Shown: one piece after another, positions 1 to 20,900 of the stretch | How the letters are laid out: each line of letters begins with the position of its first letter | Numbering within the stretch: position 1 is the first letter of the stretch | NCBI GenBank assembly: GCA_032209605.1 | Contig: JASFXZ010000027.1 | Location: 6,715,372 to 6,779,371 of the forward strand | Direction of reading: 5' to 3' | DNA: 64,000 bases | Origin: Mactromeris polynyma | Taxonomy: Eukaryota > Mollusca > Bivalvia > Venerida > Mactridae | Notes under the pieces: generated by a model | Seen by the model: only the letters and a program-made list of their open reading frames with translations | Told to the model about the DNA's origin: nothing | Databases searched by the model: none | Translations under genes and position numbers: made by a program

Positions 1-409
1 GAATCGTGTCCGGTTCTCTAAAACCCCTTTAGACCGGAATTTGTGTCCGGTCCCGAGCTCGTCCGGTTTAAAGGCGTTCCGGTGTAGTAATATTTATCAA
101 CAATAATACAGACAAATGATGACATCAGTTATATCAGAAGCTTTATTTAAATAGTGCCGAATATCAGTAATGGATCTAAGCTATCAGGATACAGTTATCT
201 CTGTCATCGTCTGAATCAGAAACAACTTAGAAGCATGGTTTTAATGAAGCACGATGTTTTGTGTTTCTGGTGTATATAAGCTTATGGTCGCAAGCAAATT
301 TCCTAATGAGTCCCGTTTTGTTGTGTATATTTGGTTGCAATGTGTCATTATTGTTACATAATCTGGTATCTGTGAAATATTTATGTAATGTGTTGTGTTA
401 CATTTCCAG
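1..409. other. Upstream intron sequence of the guanylate cyclase gene
   Basis: I see no coding exon here. The first recognisable exon begins at 410 in the middle of a kinase-homology domain, so this stretch is presumably intron. The extracellular, transmembrane and early kinase-homology exons must lie before the window. A short GTCCGGT motif recurs within the first 70 bases, without further structure. Confidence 0.5.
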
Positions 410-9303
<8,894 letters not shown>

Positions 9304-10170
9304 CTGTTTTGAATCAGAAAAATGATACCAATTTACATGGCAAGAAGCTCTTTCAATTATTTTCAATAAGTTACAAAAACTCGCATTTTTTGGAAATTTA
9401 ATGTTTCGTTCTTTTGTGTATTTTTTGTGTTGTTGTTTTGAATACACAGTGGGACTTTTCCCGAACAATACTTTTTTAGGAGATGTAACATAAGCAGCTT
9501 TCTTGGTCAAATATCAAGAATGATCTCCCTTGATTAGCGACTTTGTTAAAGTCATTTCCTTTACATTGGATTGTCTCCCTTCTGCGCGAAAAATGATACC
9601 TGTCAAAAATGGTGAATAATCAATATTGGCTCCATGATGTTGGTTGTTGCTGAGAGGTTGTTGGTCCAGAAAGATAAAAAATGGTAGTAAATCTTTACTG
9701 TGAGAAAATGTATAATGTGATAGAAGATAAGTTGTTGCCCAAAAGAATGTTACCTTCAGATGATGACCACATTTGTTTAATTACTTTTGAATCACCGATG
9801 ATCAAACACCAAATTTCTTTTTCATTTTCCAAAGAGTGGAATCCACAGATGTGTTGGGCATTGTGATGATTCTGTAACCAAATGCAGATATATATACAGT
9901 TGCTCCAGATCTCATACACACATATTGACATAGTGCATCACCAATATGTTTATGTTTATCAATATGTGTTCATTGCGATACATGTATTATATTTTACATA
10001 CACCAACAAGATAATGCTAAATATTTGATTTGGTAAAACATGTTCTGTCATTGTATATTCATTTTAAACATTTGAGTGTTTTCTACATTGACATGTGTAA
10101 GGCATATCCTTTGTTTATTTTTCCCCTTTATAATTTATATATCGCTCTCGATAGAAATACATGTACGTTA
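9304..10170. other. Intergenic, 3' flank of guanylate cyclase
   Basis: AT-rich sequence with no exon, clean repeat or obvious polyadenylation signal. Copy A of the segmental duplication begins at its end. Confidence 0.5.
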
Positions 10171-10588
10171 ATCACGTATTTAAACTTTTTGCACGACGAT
10201 AGACTTAAAGCCAAAATTTCCTTCAGGATAAAGGTTAAGATTGAATATGTGACAAATATCAGAACAGAAATAACATGAAAATTCATTTATTTAACTCGGA
10301 ACCTTTCGAGTTTTCATTGCTTGGTGTAGCCACGTTGAGAGTGAGTGTTCCCTTAGCATCCTTTGACTGGATAATACATGTGTACACTTCTCTGATAAGG
10401 GAGATTTGTCCATTCTTTAATCAAACTGTGATGTCGCTGTGTGCCTTTAGTCGGGAGTAGCTGACGTCTTTAAATAATCGTCGTTTGAAGTCTGCCTAGA
10501 CGGAGCCCAATATACGGTCTGGCCAGTCCATGGCATGTGTACCAGTCTGATGGATAAACTGGGCTGTAATGTTAGTACACGCCATGTG

Positions 10589-11011
10589 GGGGCACAATAT
10601 CGAAATCCCCCTGCACCTGCGTAGAAGTTCTAATATACCTCTAACAGTATGACAATCTGGGGGCACAATGTCGAAATCCCCCTGCACCTGCGTAGAAGTT
10701 CTAATATACCTCTAACAGTATGACAATCTGGGGGCACAATGTCGAAATCCCCCTGCACCTGCGTGGAAGTTCTAATATACCTCTAACAGTATGACAATCT
10801 GGGGGCACAATGTCGAAATCCCCCTGCACCTGCGTGGAAGTTATAATATACCTCTAACAGTATGACAATCTGGGGGCACAATGTCGAAATCCCCCTGCAC
10901 CTGCGTGGAAGTTATAATATACCTCTAACAGTATGACAATCTGGGGGCACAATGTCGAAATCCCCCTGCACCTGCGTGGAAGTTATAATATACCTCTAAC
11001 AGTATGACAAT
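10589..11011. repeat. 71-bp tandem array, six copies
   Basis: The unit begins GGGGGCACAATGTCGAAATC and ends CAGTATGACAATCT, with a period of 71 bp (starts at 10659, 10730 and so on). Copy B of the duplication has a single unit at about 53141. Confidence 0.95.
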
Positions 11012-11338
11012 CTGTATTTATATTTGTGTTCCCCTGTCAATGCAGTTCATTTATGTCACAGTAAAGACACAAACACAGTGTGGATTGGAAATGTCTGATG
11101 TGTGTTACCGCATGGCAAATTATTAAATAGATTGTACAGTGGTTCATATACGTGTTTCAGTGTACATATTTATATTGCATCAACGACCCTGAAGTGCCTT
11201 CGTTCTAAAAAGATATTGGGAAACGATACAACATATAAATAAATTAGACATTATACGCATTCATCTTTTTCACTATTATTTCCGTCATAAATTACTACAA
11301 TGTCTTATGTTTTTATCATATGAGGCCACATTAGCAAT

Positions 11339-11435
11339 CGCAGGAGATTGTAACAATGTGTTATACTGTATTTATTATGTATATTAACTGAGGCAACTGT
11401 GGCTTACTTATAAACAGTGTTATGATCTCCTGTGT
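11339..11435. repeat. Fold-back element with CAGGAGAT ends
   Basis: CAGGAGATTGTAACAATG at the left is complementary to the right end around GTTATGATCTCCTG. The duplicate is at about 53613-53705 in copy B. The ends resemble those of the larger hairpins at 20893-21044 and 28620-28945, suggesting one family. Confidence 0.5.
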
Positions 11436-11893
11436 TAGAAACTGGTGTAAATAACTAAATGTGTATAATGATGTTTAATATCAAACCAGGGTACTGTTTT
11501 TATTTATATTGTGTCTATTATGAGATTCAGTATTTAATTCAAAACTTCTATATATCATGTGTCCTCACAATGTAATGATCTATAAAAGTAGCAGAATTAC
11601 AATGTACACTACTTTCTGTATATTAGTTACATTTTTTTGTTTATTGTTGATATTTCTATGTTGTTGTTATTTTCGTCAGCATTGTCTGTGCCATTACTTG
11701 TAAAAGTATTGTTATGTTTGGAATTGATTAAAATTATCAAAATGTCGGTGTTGATCAATATATCCAGACCTTTCTCTAAACACTATACATAACAACAACA
11801 AAAACGAAATACTTATGAACATTGTTACGATCTCCTGTGTTAGAAATCGGTGTAAAAGCTGTAGCTGCCTCCACCAGAGTGATGTTCATTGGC

Positions 11894-12543
11894 ACCCAAT
11901 GAGAGAGTACACCCAATGAGAGAGTACACCCAATGTGAGAGTACACCCAATGAGAGGGTACACCCAATGTGAGAGTACACCCAATGAGAGAGTACACCCA
12001 ATGTGAGAGTACACCCAATGTGAGAGTACACCCAATGTGAGAGTACACCCAATGAGAGAGTACACCCAATGTGAGAGTACACCCAATGTGAGAGTACACC
12101 CAATGAGAGAGTACACTCAATGAGAGAGTACACCCAATGAGAGAGTACACCCAATGTGAGAGTACACCCAATGTGAGAGTACACCCAATGAGAGAGTACA
12201 CCCAATGAGAGAGTACATCCCATGAGAGAGTACACCCAATGTGAGAGTACACTCAATGAGAGAGTACACCCAATGAGAGAGTACACCCAATGTGAGAGTA
12301 CACCCAATGTGAGAGTACACCCAATGAGAGAGTACACTCAATGTGAGAGTACACCCAATGTGAGAGTACACCCAATGAGAGAGTACACTCAATGTGAGAG
12401 TACACCCAATGAGAGAGTACACCCAATGAGAGAGTACACCCAATGTGAGAGTACACTCAATGAGAGAGTACACCCAATGAGAGAGTACACCCAATGTGAG
12501 AGTACACCCAATGAGAGAGTACACCCAATGAGAGAGTACACCC
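11894..12543. repeat. 17-bp minisatellite, about 38 copies
   Basis: The unit is CCCAATGAGAGAGTACA with a common second form carrying TGTGAGAG in place of TGAGAGAG, mixed in no simple order. Because 17 is not a multiple of 3 all frames stay open for long stretches, giving spurious reading frames on both strands. Copy B has only four to five units at 54188-54263. Confidence 0.97.
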
Positions 12544-13035
12544 AGTGTTGATAATATAATTGGATATTCTGTTGAAAAGGGCGACAGAAGTACTTTTGAT
12601 AGTAAATATGAGCATCAATATATCAGAAATGTTACTGAAACACTGGACACTGGAAACACGGATGCTAACACTGAAAATGTTGTCAAGTGTACTGGGAAAG
12701 CACAGAGTACCGGAGCGGCAGATATAGATACACGTAGTCCCCTACTATTCAGTCACGGACGGTACGGGGACCGGAAGTATATAATCTGTTCCAACAGATG
12801 CACTCTGACATCCTTGAAATTAAATATTCACAATATATACATATTGCAGACACAAAATGCCAGTTTGTACAAATATATGATGAATTATAATGTACAAAAA
12901 GCAGGCTTCATTGTTAAATTCACATACATATGTCGGAATTCAGGCATTATATGAAACACGAGGTACTATGGTGTAAATTTATGCGTAAAAAAGATACTTC
13001 AGTGTCCTCGAGTACAGTTATCACTTTCTTCTTCT

Positions 13036-13036
13036 A

Positions 13037-13076
<40 letters not shown>

Positions 13077-13084
13077 GTGATGTA
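13036..13084. repeat. (GAT)n microsatellite
   Basis: A run of ATG/GAT triplets with one interruption. The copy B counterpart at about 54754-54807 is longer and has more interruptions. Confidence 0.95.
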
Positions 13085-13479
13085 TAGTATTGGTTCTGTA
13101 ACTAAGGCAACATCAGGTGCAAACAAAGCTTTAAGTAACAACATGAGATAACATGGATCATGGTTAAATGACTGTTTCCAACAGTTTTTGTTATCAAACC
13201 AAGGTTTCTGAGTTACCAACCAGTACTAAATATTGTTGCTCAACATGCAACAAATAGACAATGATTTGTACATTATACATCATGATTTGTAACTTTTAGA
13301 ATATAATAAATCACTTATCTGTGTGATTCTGTACAGTTCTATAATTGTTATGACTTCTTCCATTATTCCTTGACATGTCTTCTATTATAATTGTTGTTTA
13401 TTCCAAGAAAATTAACTGGATTTCAGACATGCTGGCATCTATAAGAACAGATATAAACATAATTTTAATAGATTCTAGA

Positions 13480-13921
13480 GCAGTAAAATGCACAGCGCAT
13501 TCTCATACACACGTGTAGACAAAAACAAAGATAATATTTATAAATACCTGATTATGGCAAAATAGATATGTAGCCAACTGAATGTTAACTATTCGGAAAG
13601 GTATATACTTGTTTAGTACAAATTAGATTATGTGTAATAACAGAGAACGTAAATATTGAGTAATATTAACTGTTCTCTGGATTCTTCTTCAACCAACTAA
13701 GCAGTAAAATGCACAGCGCATTCTCATACACACGTGTAGACAAAAACAAAGATAATATTTATAAATACCTGATTATGGCAAAATAGATATGTAGCCAACT
13801 GAATGTTAACTATTCGGAAAGGTATATACTTGTTTAGTACAAATTAGATTATGTGTAATAACAGAGAACGTAAATATTGAGTAATATTAACTGTTCTCTG
13901 GATTCTTCTTCAACCAACTAA
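13480..13921. repeat. 221-bp tandem duplication, two copies, specific to copy A
   Basis: 13480-13700 and 13701-13921 are near-identical, both starting GCAGTAAAATGCACAGCGC. Copy B has a single copy starting near 55204, so the tandem step postdates the segmental duplication or was lost in B. Confidence 0.92.
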
Positions 13922-15264
13922 CCAATTCTAATTACCCAATTAACAGAAAAAGCAAAAGAAACGGTAGTTAAGACTGATAATTAATGACTCATGCCCTATT
14001 AGCTAAAGACCACAATAAATAAAACACAAATAATTGAATATCTTATCACTTAATTTAATAACATTACAGTATCAATTTATTTGGCTGCGTAATGGACTTA
14101 AATCAAACATCACATGTGCAACAGCGTAATTGCTTGTCAACAAAATAAAGTAAACTAAGGGGAATATAAGGCTGTCGAACATCGAACCTCAACCCAAAAG
14201 TCCCAACACCAGCAGACATTTTTTTTCTTCAGCGCAAACGCGCACCTGTGATATGTTCACAGTTGATGTGCTAATTATTTTAATTAATATTGATTAGCAT
14301 TAGTTGATTCACTAATTATTTGAATAGACTAAATAATATCAAATATTTCAAACATTGTTATGATATTGATTGTTGCGTTTTATAAAATGCTTCTCTTATT
14401 GAATTATAATAATGAATCTTATTGAAAAAAACTATCGTGTTAGTGTATGGTCCATAATTAATACAAATGTACATATTTTTTTGCTTTTTAAAGTGTGGAC
14501 ATATATTTAACAAATTGGACAGAAAAAGGCCCTGTTTAAAGACATTTTCTAAACATGCATACCGATTTCAAGTTATGCAGATTATCAATGTGTCCATACT
14601 ACGGCGGCATATTTCTGCCACCAGTTAAGTACTTAATTAACTAGATAATGATGTGGTTAACTACTAGATAAGTACCGTGATAAATTTTCATACCAGATAA
14701 ATATCTTAACACGAACACTTGTTTGATAGTGCCCCAAAACGCCCACCACTCCACAAATCCAAATTGAAAGAGATTATTTTGTACGTAAATAGAAAACTAT
14801 TTACAGTCTTGAATGTAAATCATCACTCTGAAATTGTGTTTTTTCCATTAAAGAAATTCGAGAAGATTTGGATTATTCAGCATTATCGCCGCTATTGAGG
14901 CCTCTCTTGTATGAAAGCATTGAACATAACTAACTTTAGATCTTGACCTACAGTTCATTTTTTAAAGAAAATGTAGAAAATACAGCAAATCTTGCTCACA
15001 AAATTACGCTGCGCAGAAAATTTATTAGATATTTTCAGTTTGTTTATATTTTGATAGTTTCACTGAACACGGTGCAAGTGTCAATTATAAGCCGTTCTGT
15101 TTATGTTTCCGTCCATGTTATTTTACATAAAATTGTCAACTCAATAATTAGCCCCTTTCATACGTTTTTTGATACGTATAACGCGTATTCCTCTACCCCT
15201 GTACCGTATGGCAGATCGGTCGTCTCAGTATACTGCCTTTAGCCTCTATCTCAAACGGGTTTAC

Positions 15265-15276
15265 GAAACCGAAAGT
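15265..15276 (+). promoter_or_regulatory. ISRE-like motif GAAACCGAAAGT upstream of the NB-ARC gene
   Basis: The 12 bp fit the GAAANNGAAA core bound by interferon regulatory factors in animals. The site lies about 2.4 kb before the NB-ARC start codon. The copy B counterpart (56776-56787) reads GAAACCGAAATT, so the core is kept. A 10-base core with two free positions can occur by chance, so this is only a candidate. Confidence 0.2.
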
Positions 15277-15738
15277 AGGAAGGTTTTCTACGTTTTAGAA
15301 GTTTTAGACAACACAGTAGATGTGTAAAGATGGTACCTATTTACGTTATATGTTTTATCAACCTTAAGAACTTTTAAGAAGTAATTGATATTATCATGTT
15401 ATTTACTTTTGTCAACGTGTTAACTTGTTTCCAACTTTTATTGTAAACATGGACATTCTTTGTAAGAAAAGTGCAACTAAAGACCACAGGTATACAGTCG
15501 TGTTACCCTTAGCGGATCAGTAGCGAAACAATGCCGTGCTTCTGCAGTTTTGGAACTTGTGGGTTAATAGTTCGAAAAAAATTGGTATAAACTTTTTCAA
15601 TTTTAGTGCTGGCACAGCTGGACTGACCGCTGTTGTACTTGTAACAAACTATTATTATAGTCAATAGGCCATGTAGAACATTAAAACAGTTTGTTTCAAG
15701 TACCTGTACTAAAGACCATTGGGAAAGTATAGAGTACA

Positions 15739-17066
15739 GGCCCGGATCCAGAAATTCCAGACTGGGGGGGGGGGGGCCAACTATGAGACAAATGACCCCT
15801 CCCTAAGGGGGGGTCCGGGGGATCTCCCCCCTCCCATTTTTTTACAATATAGGTATGAAATGGTGGCTTCTGGTGCACTTCGGGGTCTACATTTTGAGGA
15901 CTCATTCATGAGAATTGCACTAGTATTATCTTGATAAAAATACAGAACAACCATTTCATTCAAGTAGACTACCAGCATTTAAACAAATTCAAGTGGACAC
16001 AACCTCCTGTACCAACCCCTAGTCAGATCTCCCTCGGAATTTTTTTACAATATAGGTATGAAATGGTGGCTTCTGGTGACCAATTCATACAAGTACCAAC
16101 ATTTTAACAAATTACCAGGGGTCACCCCCCTCCTGTACCTACCCCCAGTCAGCCTTAAGTTAAACCTTCGTCACAATTGAATTAGAAGCTATTCCGTCAT
16201 AAAGTCTGTTGATTATGATTCAATGAAATAGTGTTGCTATTAGAACGTTCATGCTGAATTTGGCAGCAGTTGACTCTGTAATGTCCAAAATTAATATGAT
16301 CAGGGATCACACTAATGAACTGTATTAATATAACATTTACCCTACATATCATTACCACTTCAATTTAGTTAGAACATAAACCTTTTTTGCATTTAGTTTC
16401 AGTTACCATCATCCCATGGGATTTACCCGTAAAGCGTGTGCACATTCATGATCTGATGTCAAATTATCACTATTGTACCTTCAGTATTACATGTACATTG
16501 TTTTAATTTACGAAACTTTAGGCCCAAGTATTACATTCCCTTCCATAACACATCACATGATGATGTATTTGTGTATATAGTTGCTTATGATGATGAGCTT
16601 TAATCGCTCAAGTCGATTAATAAACTTTATGTTCTGTTCTGTTCATAAGTTATTGATTTAATTAAAATTATTTTAAGGAATTTTTAATGTATTCAGTAAT
16701 ATCAGGTGTCAAATTTTCACAACTCCCATTCAAGTGTTTATCACTTAAACACCACCTCGACAGATCTCTGTCTCTGTTACGTATTATGCTGTGTTTTACA
16801 GACGCCTGGCTGATGTAGACTGAAAAGCAAGTGATTCTTCTCGACGGTCCCAAGGCCAATGAGCACAACAGAGGCCAAATTTGATGGTACTTGCTTCGGG
16901 AAATCGACCATAAATCAATGTATTTCATTAAAAATGCTAAAAGAGTAGCAACCTTAAGACCTTATCAGTGGATATAATTTTGTATTAGGAATTAATATAA
17001 AAAGGTCACTCCTCAGCCGACTGGGGAGGGGCAGGGCCCCCCTTGGCCCCCCGGTGGAACCGGGCC
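15739..17066. mobile_element. Possible TIR element bounded by GGCCCGGATCC
   Basis: The left end GGCCCGGATCC (15739) faces a complementary right end GGAACCGGGCC (17056-17066). The copy B equivalents are GGCCCGGATCC at 57245 and GGATCCGGGCC ending at 60233. G-runs lie just inside both ends. A 3' LINE-like tail (TAATAAACTTTATGTTCTG, then TTCTG repeats) lies inside near 16620. No target duplication was recognised, so this could instead be two unrelated pieces. Confidence 0.35.
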
Positions 17067-17715
17067 AGGATTAAGTTAATGATTATAACTCAAATACACT
17101 TAAATGTTTATAATAATTTGTGAAAGTGTCCATCATTACTTTTCTGAAATGTAAATTAAAGCAGCAAGACATTTCTCTTCTCAGATGGATAAATGGTAAA
17201 TCTGGATAAAATCGGTGGGAATGTCGAGTAAATGTTTTAAATATATCTCCACACGTTAAAAAGGAAAAAAACATGTTCATTTTGTATTGATTATTCCTTA
17301 CACAACAGGTTTTTTTTAATTCAAATAAGAGAAAAAATGTCATTGTATACAATACAACAATTAATTTCAATATCATAATAATGTTTGAAATATTTAACCA
17401 ATTAACTAATTATTCTGTCTAAATCAAATAATTAGCCAATCAACTAATGCTAATCATTATTAATAAAAATAATAAGCCAATCAACTAATGCTAATCATTA
17501 TTAATAAAAATAATTAGCCAATCTGTGAACATATCTCAGTGAAGTTTGTTCTGATGAACAAAATATCGATGTCAAAGGTAAATAAGTTTGGTTTTTTTTT
17601 GCAATGCATAAGTACATAATTACATCCACTAACCATCATGAAAATGGTTTTCTCTACATTTCAGTGAAATAAAATCCAGTATTGTTGATGTAAACACAAG
17701 ACTCCACAACACACA

Positions 17716-17902
17716 ATGACAAAACCTTCTGTTCAAGTTAGCAAATGGAAGGCGCTGGTGTCCTGGATTTATGATGAACTTCACGCTGACTCTCGGGAAA
17801 AAATAATGTTCGGGTATCAGCTTCAACAGGACAGTATGAATGATAATCACGAATCTGAGATGTCACAACAAATGAGATTTTTTTATGAAGTTGACAATAC
17901 AG
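17716..17902 (+). CDS. NB-ARC/TPR exon 1 (start)
   Basis: The exon encodes the 62-residue N-terminus beginning MTKPSVQVSKWKALVSWIYD, probably helical, with no family I recognise. A 3' splice-like TACATTTCAG at 17654-17663 suggests an upstream non-coding exon. The donor is GTAGGC, phase 1. The copy B equivalent at 60730-60916 differs at two residues. Confidence 0.8.
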
Positions 17903-20900
17903 GTAGGCAAACTACATGTAAAAGCTGAAGAAGTGAAGTGAATTATTTTAGTGTTTCCAGTAAATGAACATTTAATTGTTATATATACCACCCCGCAAAA
18001 AATTACCCACCCCGCAAAAATACTCCCCCCCCCCCCCCCGCAAAGCAGTTCAAAAGTAGTTGGAAGGAGTCACTTTCTGGTCAATTGGTCTGTTTGCAAA
18101 TTGTGTGGCATGAACTATTTCAATGATTTTTACAGATTTCAATGAAACTTTATACTCATGATAACCATTTGAACGCTGCTGTATGATTTCCAACCTCTTC
18201 TTTAAGCGTCATGTCCAAGTACTGACAGTAAGCAATATTTGGCAATATGAAATCGAAGTGATCATATGGTGTAAATACTGTTTCCTGCTTGCAAATAGTG
18301 ACATCAAGTGTTGCGTTTTCTTGAAATGACATCACTTACAGAAGGGGTTATAAATCCCCATAGCAGCACTCGTATGCAGATATGTGTATGAATAATTTTA
18401 TATCTAACAAAGGTGGTGTAAGAATTTCTGTGTTATGGGTCTTTGCTTTCGATGATCAAGTGGTATTATTGCAGGGTAATCAAATTAATCACTATTTAGT
18501 TCAGATTTTCAAAGTTTATCATTAGGATTCCAGTGATTATTTTTGTTAATTTTACTGCTGAAAATAGGATGTTTCCCCTTATCAAAAAGTTTCCATTTTC
18601 CCAAAAAAATCATCTTTTATTCCCAATTCTTTGTTCATTTTCCCCCCTCTGACTGAATTTCTTTTCATTGAGTTAGGATTTTTGTGTATTAAACAATTTG
18701 TAAAAGAATCTTTGCTCTTACATCACCTCATATATATATAATGAATACCAGCCGTAGCTGAAATTATTTTTATAAGCAAAACAACCGTTACCTTATTTTC
18801 CAAAATTTGGGATATATCGCGCCTATTTTCCAAATTGAAAAGGCACAGGCAGTAAAATTATTTCCAAAGTTTATCATTAGAATTCTGATTCAGGTACTCT
18901 ACAAAGAGGGAAAAAGTAGCACAGAGAAGATTTGAGCCATGATATTAAGCCACATGTTTTGTTCAAACAATTTTCTGGTAGTTTGGAGATGAGTTCTGAT
19001 GAAATTTTACACATGGTGGTTGAAACCACATAGTTATGATTCTTGAATATTTTATGTTATAATCATCATTAGTATGTACATGTGCCTAAATAAATGCTGT
19101 GTCGCATTATACTGAACTCCCAAATGACCGATTATAAATATAAATGGCAGTCTCTCAGATTTTTGGCCCTAATTCTCTGAGCCTCAGTTCTGATAAAGAT
19201 GCAATAAAGTTGGCGTCATGTTTCTAATTAATTGCAACAGCTAATTAAAACATTTCAGTAAAAGATTTATGAATCAGCAGCGAGCAGAAGCAAAACAATT
19301 ACCAGTAAACATTGAGACTGCCCCCTTTTGTAAGGAAAAGAATACAAAACGTATATTTGTAAAATATTATTGTATCTAAAAACATATTTGCTGTATTAAA
19401 CTTGTGAAACTCTTTAGTGACCTTTATGACCATATTTAAAGTCCTGTTATTCCATGAAAAACTGTAGACTGCAAAAATGTTTGTTTTGTCGGGACCTACT
19501 TATTTTCTGCATTCAGAAATGTTATTCAGATATGTCGTTCGGGCCAAAAATCTCAGAGAATGACATATTATGTCAAGTATTGTATTGTGAAGACAAATTT
19601 TGTTCAATCGCAGTTTGTCAAACACTTGGCCTCTCTAAATAAAATCATTATATTTGCACCTCAGATATTGGTGAACTGGACTCGGCAAGGGAACTCAAGG
19701 AACAACTTCAACTATTGAATCTTCACACAGATTTTGGTGAGAGTCTGGTCGAGAAGGTGAATGAATGTATCTGTTATCTCGAAGACCAAAGAGTGCAACT
19801 TGAGGTGTTGACAGATTCCAGATTTATTGGTCGATCATCAGAGTTGAAATTGGTTTATGAAAAAATTGAAGGTGATTTAAATTATAATTTTAAAAGTTCC
19901 GGTACATGTAGTTATTTATCTGTGTTTTACTGAAATGCTCACTTCAAGTGGTGAAACAGTTTTATCCCTGTCTTTATTTATACATATATAGAACATTACC
20001 TGGGGAAGGTGGGAAGTTAGGAACATTCAGAATGGACCTACAGCAATACAAACGAAGAGCAACATAATGAAAGTTAAATTCATTTTGATAATGTTGGTCT
20101 TTGTATCTTTACTGTTGTGTTTAGGTTTCACAATCTTTTTCAGTTCTGATGAATGCTCAATCATGTATGTTATAGAATTATTTTGATACAAAACATAATT
20201 AGATTCAATATATATGTTAATTCTGTAAAATCATGTTAAGTTGAAATTGTTGCTAAATTATTGGTATACTGGTATTCATTTGTTAACAGTTGTTTAAATT
20301 ACATTTTTGTGAAACAAGTTCTTACAACTTATACTTACTACTCTCGGTGCCAGCATATTTATTGTATGGATACATTTATATAATACACAGCCAAATACCC
20401 CATAGGAAGCTAACAGCCACCAAAAACAGCTCCCCTTCTATTTTCCTTCTATAGTAGTTGTATGTATATTACATATCCTATATAAGGGATAAACGGAGAG
20501 TACCCTAGAAATGATAAAGGGAGATAACTCTTGACAATCTCCTATGATACAATACCATATTTTTTATCTCTTGTATGTCTGTTTATACATGTGTGTTTAT
20601 ATATTGCAGATACAAATGTTAAATGCGTTTGCATTTGCGGTTTAGGAGGCCAAGGGAAGAGTTGTTTAGCAAGGAAAGTATTGTTGCAGTTAAAACTAGA
20701 GAGACCAGATATGGCTGTTGTCAGAGTTGATTTGCGGTAAGTATATATATAGAATTTTTTAATTGTTTTTGACATGAATCTATATACTGATATTGTCATA
20801 CAGTAAGTGTTCATATTGTTGTGGGTATTATTCTGGCAATTTGAAACACTTGCCTGGTCAAAGTCTGTCACATCACTGACAGATAATAACTGCAGGAGAT

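Larger units (their letters stand above)
10171..20556 (+). repeat. Segmental duplication, copy A
   Basis: From AATCACGTATTTAAAC at 10171 this segment is matched nearly base for base by 52574-64000, in the same orientation, about 42 kb away. It contains arrays, MITEs and exons 1-2 of the NB-ARC/TPR gene. It is shorter than copy B mainly because B carries two transposon insertions that A lacks. A has its own expansions (71-bp array, 17-bp array, 221-bp tandem). The right edge given here is where copy B leaves the window, so the duplication probably continues. Confidence 0.95.

Noticed and set aside
10275..10460. 61-codon frame conserved in both duplication copies (also 52681-52866)
   Set aside because: Conservation is explained by recent duplication. 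The differences between the copies include amino-acid changes, and there is no recognisable domain or splice context.
10589..11011. CRISPR-like regularly spaced repeats
   Set aside because: Whole 71-bp units repeat head to tail without unique spacers, and the genome is clearly eukaryotic.
11776..12551. Several long overlapping reading frames (up to about 165 codons) on both strands, encoding repeated YSLIGCTLTLGVLSHWV-like or REYTQCESTPNV-like text
   Set aside because: They are translations of the 17-bp minisatellite. All frames stay open because the unit lacks stops, and the array is largely absent from duplication copy B.
14943..15242. 99-codon plus-strand frame in copy A
   Set aside because: Copy B has indels that break it, so coding constraint is unlikely.
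16668..16928. 86-codon minus-strand frame in copy A
   Set aside because: Copy B has insertions and substitutions that disrupt the equivalent frame; no domain recognised.
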